A stretch of 64,000 nucleotides of DNA, taken from positions 1 to 64,000 of the forward strand of contig JAHIRF010000006.1 in NCBI GenBank assembly GCA_018818785.1, in the 5' to 3' direction. Of the stretch, positions 1-8,986 are shown piece by piece; the first letter of the stretch is position 1, and each line of letters starts with the position of its first letter. Below the pieces are notes generated by a model. That model ran no database searches, had not been told where the DNA came from, and saw only the letters and a program-made list of their open reading frames with translations. Made by a program: the position numbers and the translations under genes. The stretch is from Thermoplasmatota archaeon. Its GTDB lineage: Archaea > Thermoplasmatota > Thermoplasmata > UBA10834.

Positions 1-279
1 GTGCTCAAGCGCGCTTTCCTGGTCATAGACGACTGGGAGCAGGCCAGCCATTCGGGCGAGATCAACGTGCCCCTCACGAAGGGAGAGCTGACCCGTGAGG
101 ATGTCAATGCCGAGATAGGTGAGGTCGTCGCCGGACTCAAGACGGGAAGGGCGAACGACGAGCAGGTGACCGTATTCTGCTCGACTGGCCTCGGTGTGCA
201 GGATTCCCTGACCGCGAAGATCGTCTACGACATCGCGAAGAAGCAGGGGATCGGCAAGTCGATGCAACTGGTGCTCTAG
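1..279 (+). CDS. Ornithine cyclodeaminase / mu-crystallin family protein, C-terminal part
   Basis: The reading frame is open from base 1, so this is the 3' end of a gene that begins before the window. The residues DDWEQASHSGEINVPL followed by an IGEVVAG block and VFCSTGLGVQD are characteristic of the C-terminal part of the ornithine cyclodeaminase/archaeal alanine dehydrogenase family, which uses NAD(P) to act on amino acids or imines. The GTG at base 1 is not a credible start because the family is usually about 310-340 residues. Only about 92 residues are visible, so the substrate (ornithine, alanine, or another amino acid) cannot be assigned. Confidence 0.82.
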   Translation: MLKRAFLVIDDWEQASHSGEINVPLTKGELTREDVNAEIGEVVAGLKTGRANDEQVTVFCSTGLGVQDSLTAKIVYDIAKKQGIGKSMQLVL

Positions 280-510
280 ATTAGTCATCGGAGCGCATTT
301 GTGGCGTGCCACCAAACCCTGACAATCATCCTTTCCCCATTTTTGATCATCCGAGGCTCGATCAAGCATACTGACCGTCCTAGCATTTTCATGAATGAAC
401 TATAAGTCTAAAATGCTAGACACGCGATGTGGGGGTGGCCCGGTCTTTCGAGAAGGTCAGTATCATGCTCGAGATCGGGCGATCGATATCGGAACTAGGG
501 GGAGTAATAC

Positions 511-1662
511 CTGAGAAAGATAGCATTGGCATCATTGATGGCCGTGTTGATCATGGTACCCGTCATGCTAGCCGCCGCGCCCGCACGCGCGGACACGGTC
601 GCGGACAGCTGGACGGTCATGGTCTACATGGACGGCGACAACAACGTGGAATCATACGCGCTTAGGGACCTCGAGGAGCTGAAATTGACAGGGTCGAGCG
701 ACAATGTGAACTATGTGGTCCTGCTGGACACGCTTGAAGGTCCCGCGGACCTCCTGTACGTGAACGAGGGCACGACGACGATCATAGAGGCATGGGGAGA
801 GGTCGCAATGGACGACCCGGCGACCTTGACGGAATTCATCGACACCGTCGAAGGACTGTACCCGGCAACGAACTACTGCCTGGACATATGGGACCATGGT
901 GGTGGCATCGCAGGGATATGCTGGGACGACACGTCCGGAATGAGCCAGTGCCTGACGATGCCCGAGCTCAGAACGGCCCTGGTCGATGCGGATTGCGTGT
1001 TCGATTCGATCGTCCTGAACGCATGCGTGATGGCACAGGCAGAGGTCGCGCACCAAGTGAACGGATACGCCGATTACGTGGTCTTCAGCCAGCAGAACAT
1101 GTACGCGCTCGGTTGGCCCTACGACTTGGTAGCAGAGAACCTGAACGCCGAGCCGACTATGGACGGCAGGGCGTTCTCGTTGATGATGGTGGAAGAATAC
1201 ACCTCGTACTACCAGGCGATAGGCTACAAGGGTGTCACCATCAGCGTGTTCGACATGGCATGTCTCGGAGTACTCGCGGACGCGGTCAAGGACTTCGCGA
1301 ACTCACAGATCGCGGTCATGGGCACATACCAGAAGGGGTTCAAGTTCGCCAGGATGGACACCGCATCTGCGTCTAACGCAGCTGACATCATAGGGTATGC
1401 CGAGAACGTCATCGCGAGCGAGAGGATCTCTGACCAGAACGTGAAGAACGCGGCTCAAGCGGTCATATACGCCGTCGATGCGGCCATCATAGCCGAATGG
1501 CACAGCGCAGACGTCGAAGGCATGAATGGTCTGGGCATCTGGTTCCCGACCAAGTCCGTGACATACTACTGGGGCGCGACCTACGAGGCCAGGTACAGGG
1601 CCCTGACATGGGACGCAGCCACCGGCTGGGCAGACTTCCTGGACGCGTATTACGCGAAGTAA
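511..1662 (+). CDS. Secreted clostripain-like cysteine protease (family C11)
   Basis: About 383 residues. The N-terminus RKIALASLMAVLIMVPVML ending AAAPARA is a signal peptide, followed by SWTVMVYMDGDNN, the usual opening of peptidase family C11. The catalytic His lies in IWDHGGG (about residue 129) and the catalytic Cys in VLNACVMAQAEV (about residue 172). The conventional start is TTG at 526, but that removes the positively charged n-region. A CTG at 511 lies 6 nt after GGGGGAG (498-504) and gives L/M-R-K-I-A, so I prefer 511. C11 enzymes cleave after Arg or Lys; the role is probably degradation of external protein. Two paralogues lie at 41206 and 63447. Confidence 0.88.
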   Translation: MRKIALASLMAVLIMVPVMLAAAPARADTVADSWTVMVYMDGDNNVESYALRDLEELKLTGSSDNVNYVVLLDTLEGPADLLYVNEGTTTIIEAWGEVAMDDPATLTEFIDTVEGLYPATNYCLDIWDHGGGIAGICWDDTSGMSQCLTMPELRTALVDADCVFDSIVLNACVMAQAEVAHQVNGYADYVVFSQQNMYALGWPYDLVAENLNAEPTMDGRAFSLMMVEEYTSYYQAIGYKGVTISVFDMACLGVLADAVKDFANSQIAVMGTYQKGFKFARMDTASASNAADIIGYAENVIASERISDQNVKNAAQAVIYAVDAAIIAEWHSADVEGMNGLGIWFPTKSVTYYWGATYEARYRALTWDAATGWADFLDAYYAK

Positions 1663-1713
1663 GGTCCGGATCGCTACGGAACAAACCCTTTTCCAAAACC
1701 TATTCTCCCACCA

Positions 1714-1724
1714 TACTATTTTTA
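1714..1724 (+). promoter_or_regulatory. TATA-like box of the Kae1 gene
   Basis: The T-rich element TACTATTTTTA is centred about 28 nt before the ATG at 1747. This spacing places transcription initiation at or next to the start codon, so the mRNA is probably leaderless. No Shine-Dalgarno sequence is visible before this ATG. Confidence 0.5.
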
Positions 1725-1725
1725 G

Positions 1726-2739
<1,014 letters not shown>

Positions 2740-2763
2740 CTCATCGATTCTCCGATTCACATA

Positions 2764-3942
2764 TCATGCGTTCCGTACCTTCCTTCTGAAGCGGTCTGAG
2801 GGGACGCGTATCTCGAACCTGACGCCTTCGCCCGTTCGACCGTTCTCGGATATTGTTATGCCAGTCATCCCCAGTATCTCCCTGATCAGAAAAAGCCCGT
2901 AGCCGGTGTGTAGACCAGCGCCATGCTCGAAGAGCTTAGGTCGGATAGCCTCGGATATGCCCGAACCGTCATCCTCGTATATGATGTGCAGACCATCGGA
3001 AGATTCGTGGTTGCTCATCTTGACTCGGGTTGCATTTTTTCCATGCCTGATCGTATTGTCCACAAGGTTGTGGAACACCTTTCCGAAGAGTGGGTCCGCG
3101 TACACCTCGTACTCACCCAAATCCGAATCGAGCGTGATTCCTGAGGGCTTCAGGATTCCTCGTTCGACCTCGACCAATCCATTCAGATCGAGCCAGGCGG
3201 GCATCTTAGCCCCGAAATCCTCGTAGGACTTCGTGAACTCCATCTCATGTGTGATCATCTTGACAGTGGTTCTGAGATGCTCGAAGAAAGGCTTCTGATT
3301 CTCATCGGTGGCGAGCTCCTCCGCCAGACCTCCGAAACCCTGCAAGACGACTAACTGGTTCAGGACATCGTGCCTGGTTGCAGAGGTCATCATCTTCAAC
3401 TTCTTGTTGGCTTCCTCAAGCGCTGTGACGACCTTGCTGTTCCACAGGGAAATGGCTGCGAGGCTGGCGAACATTGTCGCGAGGTTCGCATCATTCTCGG
3501 TGAACCTGCCATCCTTGTTAGCCAGCCCGAGGAGTCCGACCGCACGGCCTTCGAGGATGAGAGGAGCGAACAGGACGTTCACGAGAGGTGCATGCCCAGG
3601 GGGCATGAACCTGGCCCATTCGCTGTTGTCGAAGTCGTTGTCGTAGACGACCTTCATTTTCTTGTATGCCTCGGCTCTGAGACCTCTTATCGGCATCGGA
3701 AGCAGAGGATCGACCGCGCACTGCGCGCCGCCCGCGTCCAGGAACAGCACCTCGTTCTCAGCGCCGTCGTTGCTCAGAAGAGCAACATATCCCGCGGTGG
3801 CACCCAGAGCATGCTTGCAACTGTCGAATATCGCTCTGGCCGCAAGTGGGAAGTCCTTCAACGTCAGTATGGACCATGCGCCCTTGAGCACTTCGTCCAT
3901 TTCTCTTTGACTATAGGTGATCTCAGAAACCATCCTCGACAC
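2764..3942 (-). CDS. Soluble GAF-domain sensor histidine kinase
   Basis: 392 residues, no membrane segment. A GAF-like sensor domain covers about residues 20-170. The phospho-acceptor region carries RHDVLNQLVVLQGF with His191, the H-box type common in archaeal kinases. The ATPase domain follows: HNLVDNTIRHG (N box, 291-301), EDDGSGI (G1) and HTGYGLFLIREIL (G2). It probably senses a cytoplasmic signal and phosphorylates a response regulator, but no regulator gene is adjacent. It is the last gene of the minus-strand block after the DHH nuclease, 81 nt downstream. The start is GTG at 3942; ATG at 3933 is the alternative. Confidence 0.88.
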   Translation of the reverse strand: MSRMVSEITYSQREMDEVLKGAWSILTLKDFPLAARAIFDSCKHALGATAGYVALLSNDGAENEVLFLDAGGAQCAVDPLLPMPIRGLRAEAYKKMKVVYDNDFDNSEWARFMPPGHAPLVNVLFAPLILEGRAVGLLGLANKDGRFTENDANLATMFASLAAISLWNSKVVTALEEANKKLKMMTSATRHDVLNQLVVLQGFGGLAEELATDENQKPFFEHLRTTVKMITHEMEFTKSYEDFGAKMPAWLDLNGLVEVERGILKPSGITLDSDLGEYEVYADPLFGKVFHNLVDNTIRHGKNATRVKMSNHESSDGLHIIYEDDGSGISEAIRPKLFEHGAGLHTGYGLFLIREILGMTGITISENGRTGEGVRFEIRVPSDRFRRKVRNA

Positions 3943-4023
3943 CCGATTCCATATGAGGAAGGTTCAGCACTTCTAAAAATATTATCCCATACGGATTTCG
4001 GATGGTCCGCGGATGTCCGTTCC

Positions 4024-5367
4024 TCAGGCCAGCTGTTTTCCGACGGTCTCGTCCACGCACTTCAGGAACTCTTCTTCCTTGCCCTTGGGCACGGTAGCTC
4101 CGGATGCGACCGAGTGTCCGCCCCCGTTGCCGCCCACACCCTCAGCGGCCTTCTTGAGTGCGGCCGACAGGTCCAGCCCCTTCGATATCAGATACTTGGT
4201 GCCCCTGCTGGACACCTTCACCTTCTCCTTCACGGTGGACAATGCAAGGGTCGGCCTCGACTGGTCGAGTATGTACTGCATCGCCAGCCCGCACTCGGCA
4301 CCTGCGAGCGATGAGTCGGGGGCCGTGAAATATTGTATGTGTTCGAGCTCTTCGACCCCGTCTGATTCGATGCTCATGAGCTTCTCGAGGATGTTCTTGT
4401 TGTACTCGGTCCTGAGCTCATCCGCCTTCTCGATGGAATCCTTGTCACCCATGGACAGCGCGACGCCCAAGCCCTCGTGGTCCATACGTCCACAGGCGTT
4501 CAGAAGGTCCGCCAGGTCCGCGGCTCCAAGATCCAGGGACGGTATCCAGTAGACATCGGATACCAACTCCTCGACCGTCTCCGGCCTGCAGCCCTGGCCC
4601 ATCAGCCTGAGCGAGAGCATCGATGTGAGCTTCCTGCGGAAGATGTCCTCCAGGGCGCCCATCGACGACGTCGGGTTCAGGCCGATCGATTCCAGGAAAG
4701 CGATGGCGTTCTCCTCTCGCCCGGAAAGGCCGACGAAATATGGGTCGACCGACTTCGCGATCGCGTCGAGTATTGTCTTCCCTTTGAGGTTGAGCCCTCG
4801 TTGGACGCTTATGATCTTGTTCTCAACGGCGTGATCGAGCACCTGCAGGTTCACGCCCTTCATGCCGCCCATGTGCTGCCTGTCGCCGATCATGCCTGCG
4901 ATGGCGACCGGCGCGAGGTCCCAGTTCTTGGGGTCGAGCACTGCGGCGAGGAGCAGGCTCACGGTGGCTCCGCACGCTTCGGTCATCCCGTCCATGCCGT
5001 AGAAGTGAGGGTTGACCTGTATGACCTTCTTGGATTTCCTTATAGGTTTGTGATGGTCCAGGACGACGACCTTCGCATCGAGCTTCTCCAGGCCGTCGAT
5101 CTGACCGCAACCCATGTCCAGGAACAGGATGGTCCCGCTGCCTTCCTTGGATATGCGCTCGATGGCCTCGGGATCGAGGCCTTTTATCATTGACAGATGG
5201 AACTGCTTGTTCGCACGCTTGAGTGCGCTGGCCATGACTGATGCGGCGGATAGTCCGTCCGCGTCGTAGTGTGAGATGACCCGCAGATGATCAGCAGCGT
5301 TGATAGCTCTGACTGCCTGTTTGAGCGCTTCTGAGAAATCCGCCGGGAGTGTCACGCTCCCGCTCAT
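4024..5367 (-). CDS. DHH-family phosphoesterase, archaeal RecJ/GAN-like nuclease
   Basis: 447 residues. The N-terminal DHH domain has SHYDADGLSAA with Asp35 and Asp37, FLDMGCG, and the family signature VVLDHHKP (Asp104, His105, His106). A GMIGDRQH motif follows, and the C-terminal DHHA1 substrate-binding motif GGGHSVASGA lies near residue 415. Archaeal proteins of this type include GAN, the GINS-associated 5'-3' exonuclease of the replisome, and related RNA-acting nucleases. It begins 7 nt after the S15 gene; S15 followed by a DHH gene is a recurring archaeal arrangement. The choice between DNA and RNA substrates cannot be made from sequence alone. Confidence 0.92.
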   Translation of the reverse strand: MSGSVTLPADFSEALKQAVRAINAADHLRVISHYDADGLSAASVMASALKRANKQFHLSMIKGLDPEAIERISKEGSGTILFLDMGCGQIDGLEKLDAKVVVLDHHKPIRKSKKVIQVNPHFYGMDGMTEACGATVSLLLAAVLDPKNWDLAPVAIAGMIGDRQHMGGMKGVNLQVLDHAVENKIISVQRGLNLKGKTILDAIAKSVDPYFVGLSGREENAIAFLESIGLNPTSSMGALEDIFRRKLTSMLSLRLMGQGCRPETVEELVSDVYWIPSLDLGAADLADLLNACGRMDHEGLGVALSMGDKDSIEKADELRTEYNKNILEKLMSIESDGVEELEHIQYFTAPDSSLAGAECGLAMQYILDQSRPTLALSTVKEKVKVSSRGTKYLISKGLDLSAALKKAAEGVGGNGGGHSVASGATVPKGKEEEFLKCVDETVGKQLA

Positions 5368-5374
5368 CGAAGCA

Positions 5375-5830
5375 TCACTCGACCTGGAGCGCAGCCTTTG
5401 AGAGTGAGTAGTACCACGTCTCTGGGATAACGCCTTCCCGCTTGTAATACTTCACGAGTCTGCGTATCTTCGATTCTATGAGCATCAATCCTCGGGCGTT
5501 GTGAAGGTCCTTCTTGTTGGTCTTCAAGTGCCCGCTGAGAGAGACCGCCCCGCGCATCAAGCAGGTCAGATCCTCTGGGAAATCGAACTTGATGCCCTTG
5601 CTATCGCAGATCTCCTTCATGCTCATCCCGGTCGCGAGTCTGATGTTCGGTATGGCGTGCTGGTCCCTGAGAATAAGGCCGATCTTGGCCATGGTCACGC
5701 CTTCGTTCGCCATCTTAGCCACAAGTTCCTTGATCTCCTCTGGTGTCTGCTGAACCCATGTGGGATTCTTTGCCATCACGGGGCGCTTCGAACCCGAAGA
5801 CCCCCTTCTGCTGCTGTGCATTCTTGACAT
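5375..5830 (-). CDS. rps15: 30S ribosomal protein S15 (archaeal, uS15)
   Basis: 151 residues, the size of archaeal/eukaryotic-type S15 with its N-terminal extension. The N-terminus MSRMHSSRRGSSGSKRP and the blocks NEGVTMAKIGLILRDQHAIP, HLKTNKKDLHNARGL and SKIRRLVKYYKREG are diagnostic. It binds the central domain of 16S rRNA. The preceding NUDIX gene ends 16 nt upstream, and a TATA-like box inside that gene's 3' end suggests S15 also has its own promoter. The DHH gene follows 7 nt later, so they are probably co-transcribed. Confidence 0.97.
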   Translation of the reverse strand: MSRMHSSRRGSSGSKRPVMAKNPTWVQQTPEEIKELVAKMANEGVTMAKIGLILRDQHAIPNIRLATGMSMKEICDSKGIKFDFPEDLTCLMRGAVSLSGHLKTNKKDLHNARGLMLIESKIRRLVKYYKREGVIPETWYYSLSKAALQVE

Positions 5831-5846
5831 CGTCGATCTACTCCGA

Positions 5847-6254
5847 TTATGGTTTGACCTGTGGCGAGGCAGTGCCGTTTATACCCTTCATTCTTTTAAA
5901 GCTTTCTACAACAGCATGACCAATGGCCACCATCTTCCTGTACTCCACCTCTGGGAACGACAGGTCGTTTGGAAGCTCCTCGAAAGTCCTCACCTCGATT
6001 ATCTCATGCGGCCGGTTGCATGTGGACTTTCCATCGGCGATGCCTGCGAACACGGTGCCTCCGTCGACCGCGATCGCACCAGCGATGGTCAGAGACATGC
6101 CGGTCTCCTCAAGGAACTCGCGTATGGCCGCAGCCTCCGGGGTCTCGTCCGGTTCTATCCTCCCTCCGGGCATCTCCCATGCCCGTCGGCGGTGCCGTAC
6201 CATGACGAACGAATCGTCGATGAACGCGATGACATATACGAAGGGTTCCGCCAA
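5847..6254 (-). CDS. NUDIX hydrolase
   Basis: 135 residues. The full Nudix box is seen at about residues 30-52, GGRIEPDETPEAAAI then REFLEETG, matching G-x5-E-x7-RE-x2-EE-x-G. The family hydrolyses nucleoside diphosphates linked to another group; the substrate here is unknown (8-oxo-dGTP, NADH, ADP-ribose and others are possible). The start is TTG at 6254, only 6 nt after the fibrillarin stop codon, indicating an operon with the rRNA methyltransferase and, downstream, S15. Confidence 0.92.
   Translation of the reverse strand: MAEPFVYVIAFIDDSFVMVRHRRRAWEMPGGRIEPDETPEAAAIREFLEETGMSLTIAGAIAVDGGTVFAGIADGKSTCNRPHEIIEVRTFEELPNDLSFPEVEYRKMVAIGHAVVESFKRMKGINGTASPQVKP
5878..5883 (-). promoter_or_regulatory. 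TATA box for the S15-DHH genes
   Basis: On the minus strand GGGTATAAACGG lies inside the 3' end of the NUDIX gene, about 48 nt before the S15 start codon. Initiation about 25 nt downstream would give a leader of roughly 20-25 nt. This would let S15 be expressed more strongly than the fibrillarin-NUDIX pair. Confidence 0.45.
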
Positions 6255-6260
6255 AGGATA

Positions 6261-6935
6261 TCACGCCTCTACGATGAACACCGCGTGATCCTTGGAATAT
6301 TCATCGAGTCTCATCGTGGCCTTCACCGTCATGCCTTTTGACACGAGCTCCTTCCGCACCTCATCGTAGACAGACACAGGGTCCCTGTTGACATCCACGC
6401 TCCTGGACTTCAGCATCAGCATACCCCGCTTCGCGCCGAAGTGCTTCATGTTGCGCACGAATATCTCCGCCTGGTCCCTCTGCGCGATATCCTGGTACAC
6501 GAAGTCCACGCCCTCGACCATGTGTGCATAATCCTCGGGCCGGGAAGCGTCCGCCATGATGGGCACCATGTTCTTCCTCGACTCGCACACGCCAACCAAG
6601 TCCCTGAACGACCGCGGGGAGACCTCCACGCAGAACACGAACCCGTCTTTCACGATATCGGAGACATGCGAAGCCGTGGTCCCGGACGCCGCCCCGAGAT
6701 AGAGCACCCTGCTGGATCCGTCGATCCCGAAGTCCTTCGCTCCGAGCAGGATCATGGCAGCCAGCTTGGAGCGCTCAGGGTCCCATGCCCGGTACTGGAT
6801 GCCCCCGAACTCCACCAATCGCTCGCCGTATACGTTCTTGTCCGGCGCGCCGTTGATGGTCACGAGGGTCCTGCCAGTGGTGAATGTTCCGGGAACGCCG
6901 TCGATCGATCTGAAAGGATTCTGGAAGGTGGCCAT
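6261..6935 (-). CDS. flpA: Fibrillarin-like rRNA/tRNA 2'-O-methyltransferase (FlpA)
   Basis: 224 residues from the ATG at 6935, the usual size. It is the methyltransferase subunit of box C/D sRNPs with Nop5 and L7Ae. Visible are YRAWDPERSKLAA, the SAM motif I VLYLGAASGTTASHV, VEVSPRSFRDL, MADASRPEDYAHMV and YQDIAQRDQAEIF, all fibrillarin signatures. A longer frame would start at 6977, but a TATA-like element on the minus strand at about 6954-6964 lies 20-30 nt before 6935, supporting the shorter protein and a leaderless mRNA. Nop5, its usual neighbour in many archaea, is not in the window. Confidence 0.95.
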   Translation of the reverse strand: MATFQNPFRSIDGVPGTFTTGRTLVTINGAPDKNVYGERLVEFGGIQYRAWDPERSKLAAMILLGAKDFGIDGSSRVLYLGAASGTTASHVSDIVKDGFVFCVEVSPRSFRDLVGVCESRKNMVPIMADASRPEDYAHMVEGVDFVYQDIAQRDQAEIFVRNMKHFGAKRGMLMLKSRSVDVNRDPVSVYDEVRKELVSKGMTVKATMRLDEYSKDHAVFIVEA

Positions 6936-6995
6936 GCAAGGGTCTATACACTCCCAAATAAAAGAGTTATATGCCAAACATCATACAAACTCGCG
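6936..6995. promoter_or_regulatory. Divergent promoter region of fibrillarin and winged-helix regulator genes
   Basis: The 60 bp between the two start codons holds the AT-rich stretch around 6954-6973. Read on the plus strand it contains AATAAAAGAGTTATATG, centred about 30 nt before the ATG at 6996. Read on the minus strand it contains CTTTTATTTGG, 20-30 nt before the ATG at 6935. Both genes are therefore likely leaderless, and their TATA elements overlap or abut. Confidence 0.5.
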
Positions 6996-7478
6996 ATGGC
7001 GGAGGATGAGCTCAAGGAACAGATAGCCTCGCTCTCCGATAAGATGGAGAGCCTCGAGGAGTCGATGAGGATGGTCGCCGGACCGTACTCTCAGCTGTTG
7101 GAGTACATAGAGCGGTTCCAGAAGATCTCCTCGAGCTACTTCCGCCTTATAGACCTCTATCAACGGTACGGCGAGATATCCCCCGACCTGCTGGTGCCTG
7201 GGGTGAAGGATTCGATATCGAAGGAGGTCGTCAAGATACTCTTCGAGAAGGACGGACAGAACATCTCTCAGATAACCGAGAAGCTCAAGGACCGGAGGGG
7301 CAGCTCCTCGCGCAGGATCGTGAGGGAACGTCTGAAGATGCTGGAGGAGAGGGGAGTCGTCACGGTCAAGGGGAGCTCGAGAGCGAAGACATACTGGCTC
7401 ACGGAGGAGTATGTGAAGAAGTGGTACGAGCTCCTGGGCGTCGGGACAAGCAAGCCAATCGGCCTCAAGAAGGACTGA
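6996..7478 (+). CDS. Coiled-coil plus winged-helix transcription regulator-like protein
   Basis: 160 residues from the ATG at 6996, chosen because a TATA-like box lies about 30 nt upstream. Residues 1-30 (MAEDELKEQIASLSDKMESL and on) look like a coiled coil. About residues 75-145 form a winged helix: VVKILFEKDGQNISQITEKL, then RRIVRERLKMLEERGVV and a wing with KGSSRAKTYWLT. It probably binds DNA as a dimer. It is divergent from fibrillarin, which it could regulate, but no target is shown by the sequence. Confidence 0.75.
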   Translation: MAEDELKEQIASLSDKMESLEESMRMVAGPYSQLLEYIERFQKISSSYFRLIDLYQRYGEISPDLLVPGVKDSISKEVVKILFEKDGQNISQITEKLKDRRGSSSRRIVRERLKMLEERGVVTVKGSSRAKTYWLTEEYVKKWYELLGVGTSKPIGLKKD

Positions 7479-7570
7479 GTGTCGGCCACTTCTTTCCAGT
7501 CGCGTATTATACTGATGCCAATCATATTAGACCACAGTGGGCAGAAGAGTGCCCAGGATTGGTGACAGAA

Positions 7571-7852
7571 ATGGGAGATGACATGAAGCCGCAGGAGATC
7601 AAGGAGCTCTTGCAGGTAGTAGGGACGGAGATACCGAAGCTGGTTGAATCGATCATGAAGACCATGTACAACGCGGAAAACGCTGAAAGCATGGCGAAGG
7701 GCGTGGCGCAGTTCTACAAGTCCATGAAGGATGCTGGTATGGACGAAAAGCAGGCGTACGACCTCACTCAGCAATTCATGGCCAGCTTCAGTCTAGGCGG
7801 CATCATATCGAAGGCGGTCGCCGGCAGGGGCAGCAGAGACGATTGCGACTAG
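7571..7852 (+). CDS. Conserved-looking small helical protein
   Basis: 93 residues from ATG 7571 (GTG at 7562 is in frame). The protein is all-helical in character: MKPQEIKELLQVVGTEIPKL, then MKTMYNAENAESMAKGVAQF and a glycine-rich end FSLGGIISKAVAGRG. I do not recognise a family. It lies 92 nt after the winged-helix gene and 36 nt before another small gene on the same strand, and may be co-transcribed with it. Confidence 0.6.
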   Translation: MGDDMKPQEIKELLQVVGTEIPKLVESIMKTMYNAENAESMAKGVAQFYKSMKDAGMDEKQAYDLTQQFMASFSLGGIISKAVAGRGSRDDCD

Positions 7853-7888
7853 ATAATCCAAGGATGAAATAGCGGAAGGCGGACGAAG

Positions 7889-8167
7889 ATGACTGAGACA
7901 GGAGATGAGCGGAAGGACCTGCCTAGGATAATAGGCGCGGTCGGCGTCCATATCCCGGGCCTGGTATTCAGGCTCGGGATCACGTATCTGAAGTTGAAGA
8001 GGAATTCGAACAGGGCCTCGAAGCAGTTCACCAGCAGGTTGGAGCGCGAGGGCGTGCCACCAGAGCTGGCGAAGAGTCTCGGCGAGGCCTACGGCTCAGA
8101 GCTGAGCATCAGGAAGGTGCTCTCTGGCAAGGGCATCTCCATCGTCAAGAACATCAAGCAATGGTAA
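7889..8167 (+). CDS. Small basic hypothetical protein
   Basis: 92 residues, no known family recognised. The sequence has a short hydrophobic stretch (IIGAVGVHIPGLVFRLGITY), a basic middle (LKLKRNSNRASKQFTSRLER) and a motif GVPPELAKSLGEAYGSELS. The hydrophobic part is too weak and interrupted to call a membrane segment firmly. It stands between the preceding small gene and the IMPase gene, 39 nt upstream of the latter, which suggests a shared transcript. Confidence 0.6.
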   Translation: MTETGDERKDLPRIIGAVGVHIPGLVFRLGITYLKLKRNSNRASKQFTSRLEREGVPPELAKSLGEAYGSELSIRKVLSGKGISIVKNIKQW

Positions 8168-8206
8168 TCGAGCCAGGAAAATAATATAGTCGTAGCATCT
8201 GATACG

Positions 8207-8986
8207 ATGGCTGTGAAGGCCGTCCTGAACAAGATCGCGAACGAGATCATGGATAAGTACCGCGGACTGCCCAAGGATTTCGCAGGGCACATAGCGGTCG
8301 GCAAGGGTGCGAGCGGTTCAGACACATCCAAGATAGACAAGTTCGCAGAGGACGCCGTCCTGGAGTTCCTGGACAGAGAGGACGTGAAAATCAACGTGCT
8401 CAGCGAGGAGATAGGGTTCGTCGACAGGGGCGCCGATAAGGTGCTCATACTGGACCCGATAGACGGCACGGTTAACTGCGTCAGAGGAATCCCATTCTTT
8501 TCGATATCGATGGCCGTCGCCACGAAATCCATGAGCGATGCGGATCACGGGCTCGTGAAGAACCTGTACACGGGCGACACATACTACGCACGCAGAGGCG
8601 GAGGCGCGGAGCTGAACGGACACAGGATAACCGTCTCGAAGTACAACAGGGACGATTCCGTGTTCCTCATGTTCGACGGCAGGGACACAGCGCCTGAGTC
8701 GGCCAAGGTTAGAGAGCTGGCTACAAGGGTACGTACGATGGGCTGCGCGTCCCTGGAGATGTGTCTCGTAGCACAGGGCGCGGTCCAGGCGCATTACATG
8801 AACTGCTTGAGACACGACCGTAAGATCAGGATAGTGGACATCGCGGCTAGCACGCTCATACTGCGCGAAGCTGGCGGAGAAGTGTGCGACCTGAAGGGCA
8901 AGAGGTTGGATATGGAGCTGACCCTGGACGACAGGAGGAACTTCCTGGCGTACGGGGATCCGAGCATCAAGGAGTTGGTCTTGTGA
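8207..8986 (+). CDS. Inositol-monophosphatase-family phosphatase (possible NADP or fructose-1,6-bisphosphatase)
   Basis: 259 residues. The Mg-dependent phosphatase fold is shown by LSEEIG (Glu67/68), the metal-binding LDPIDGTVN (Asp83, Asp86) and IVDIAASTLILREAGG, matching the WDxAAG region but with I-V before the Asp. Archaeal members hydrolyse inositol-1-phosphate, fructose-1,6-bisphosphate or NADP. The stop codon overlaps the start of the NAD kinase gene, and in Methanocaldococcus the two activities are fused in one NADP phosphatase/NAD kinase. The neighbourhood therefore favours a role in NADP balance, though the substrate is not provable from sequence. Confidence 0.87.
   Translation: MAVKAVLNKIANEIMDKYRGLPKDFAGHIAVGKGASGSDTSKIDKFAEDAVLEFLDREDVKINVLSEEIGFVDRGADKVLILDPIDGTVNCVRGIPFFSISMAVATKSMSDADHGLVKNLYTGDTYYARRGGGAELNGHRITVSKYNRDDSVFLMFDGRDTAPESAKVRELATRVRTMGCASLEMCLVAQGAVQAHYMNCLRHDRKIRIVDIAASTLILREAGGEVCDLKGKRLDMELTLDDRRNFLAYGDPSIKELVL

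Noticed and set aside
3370-4314. Plus-strand frame of 314 codons opposite the histidine kinase and DHH genes
   Set aside because: It spans two well-supported minus-strand genes with recognised motifs and is a reverse-strand shadow with low protein character.
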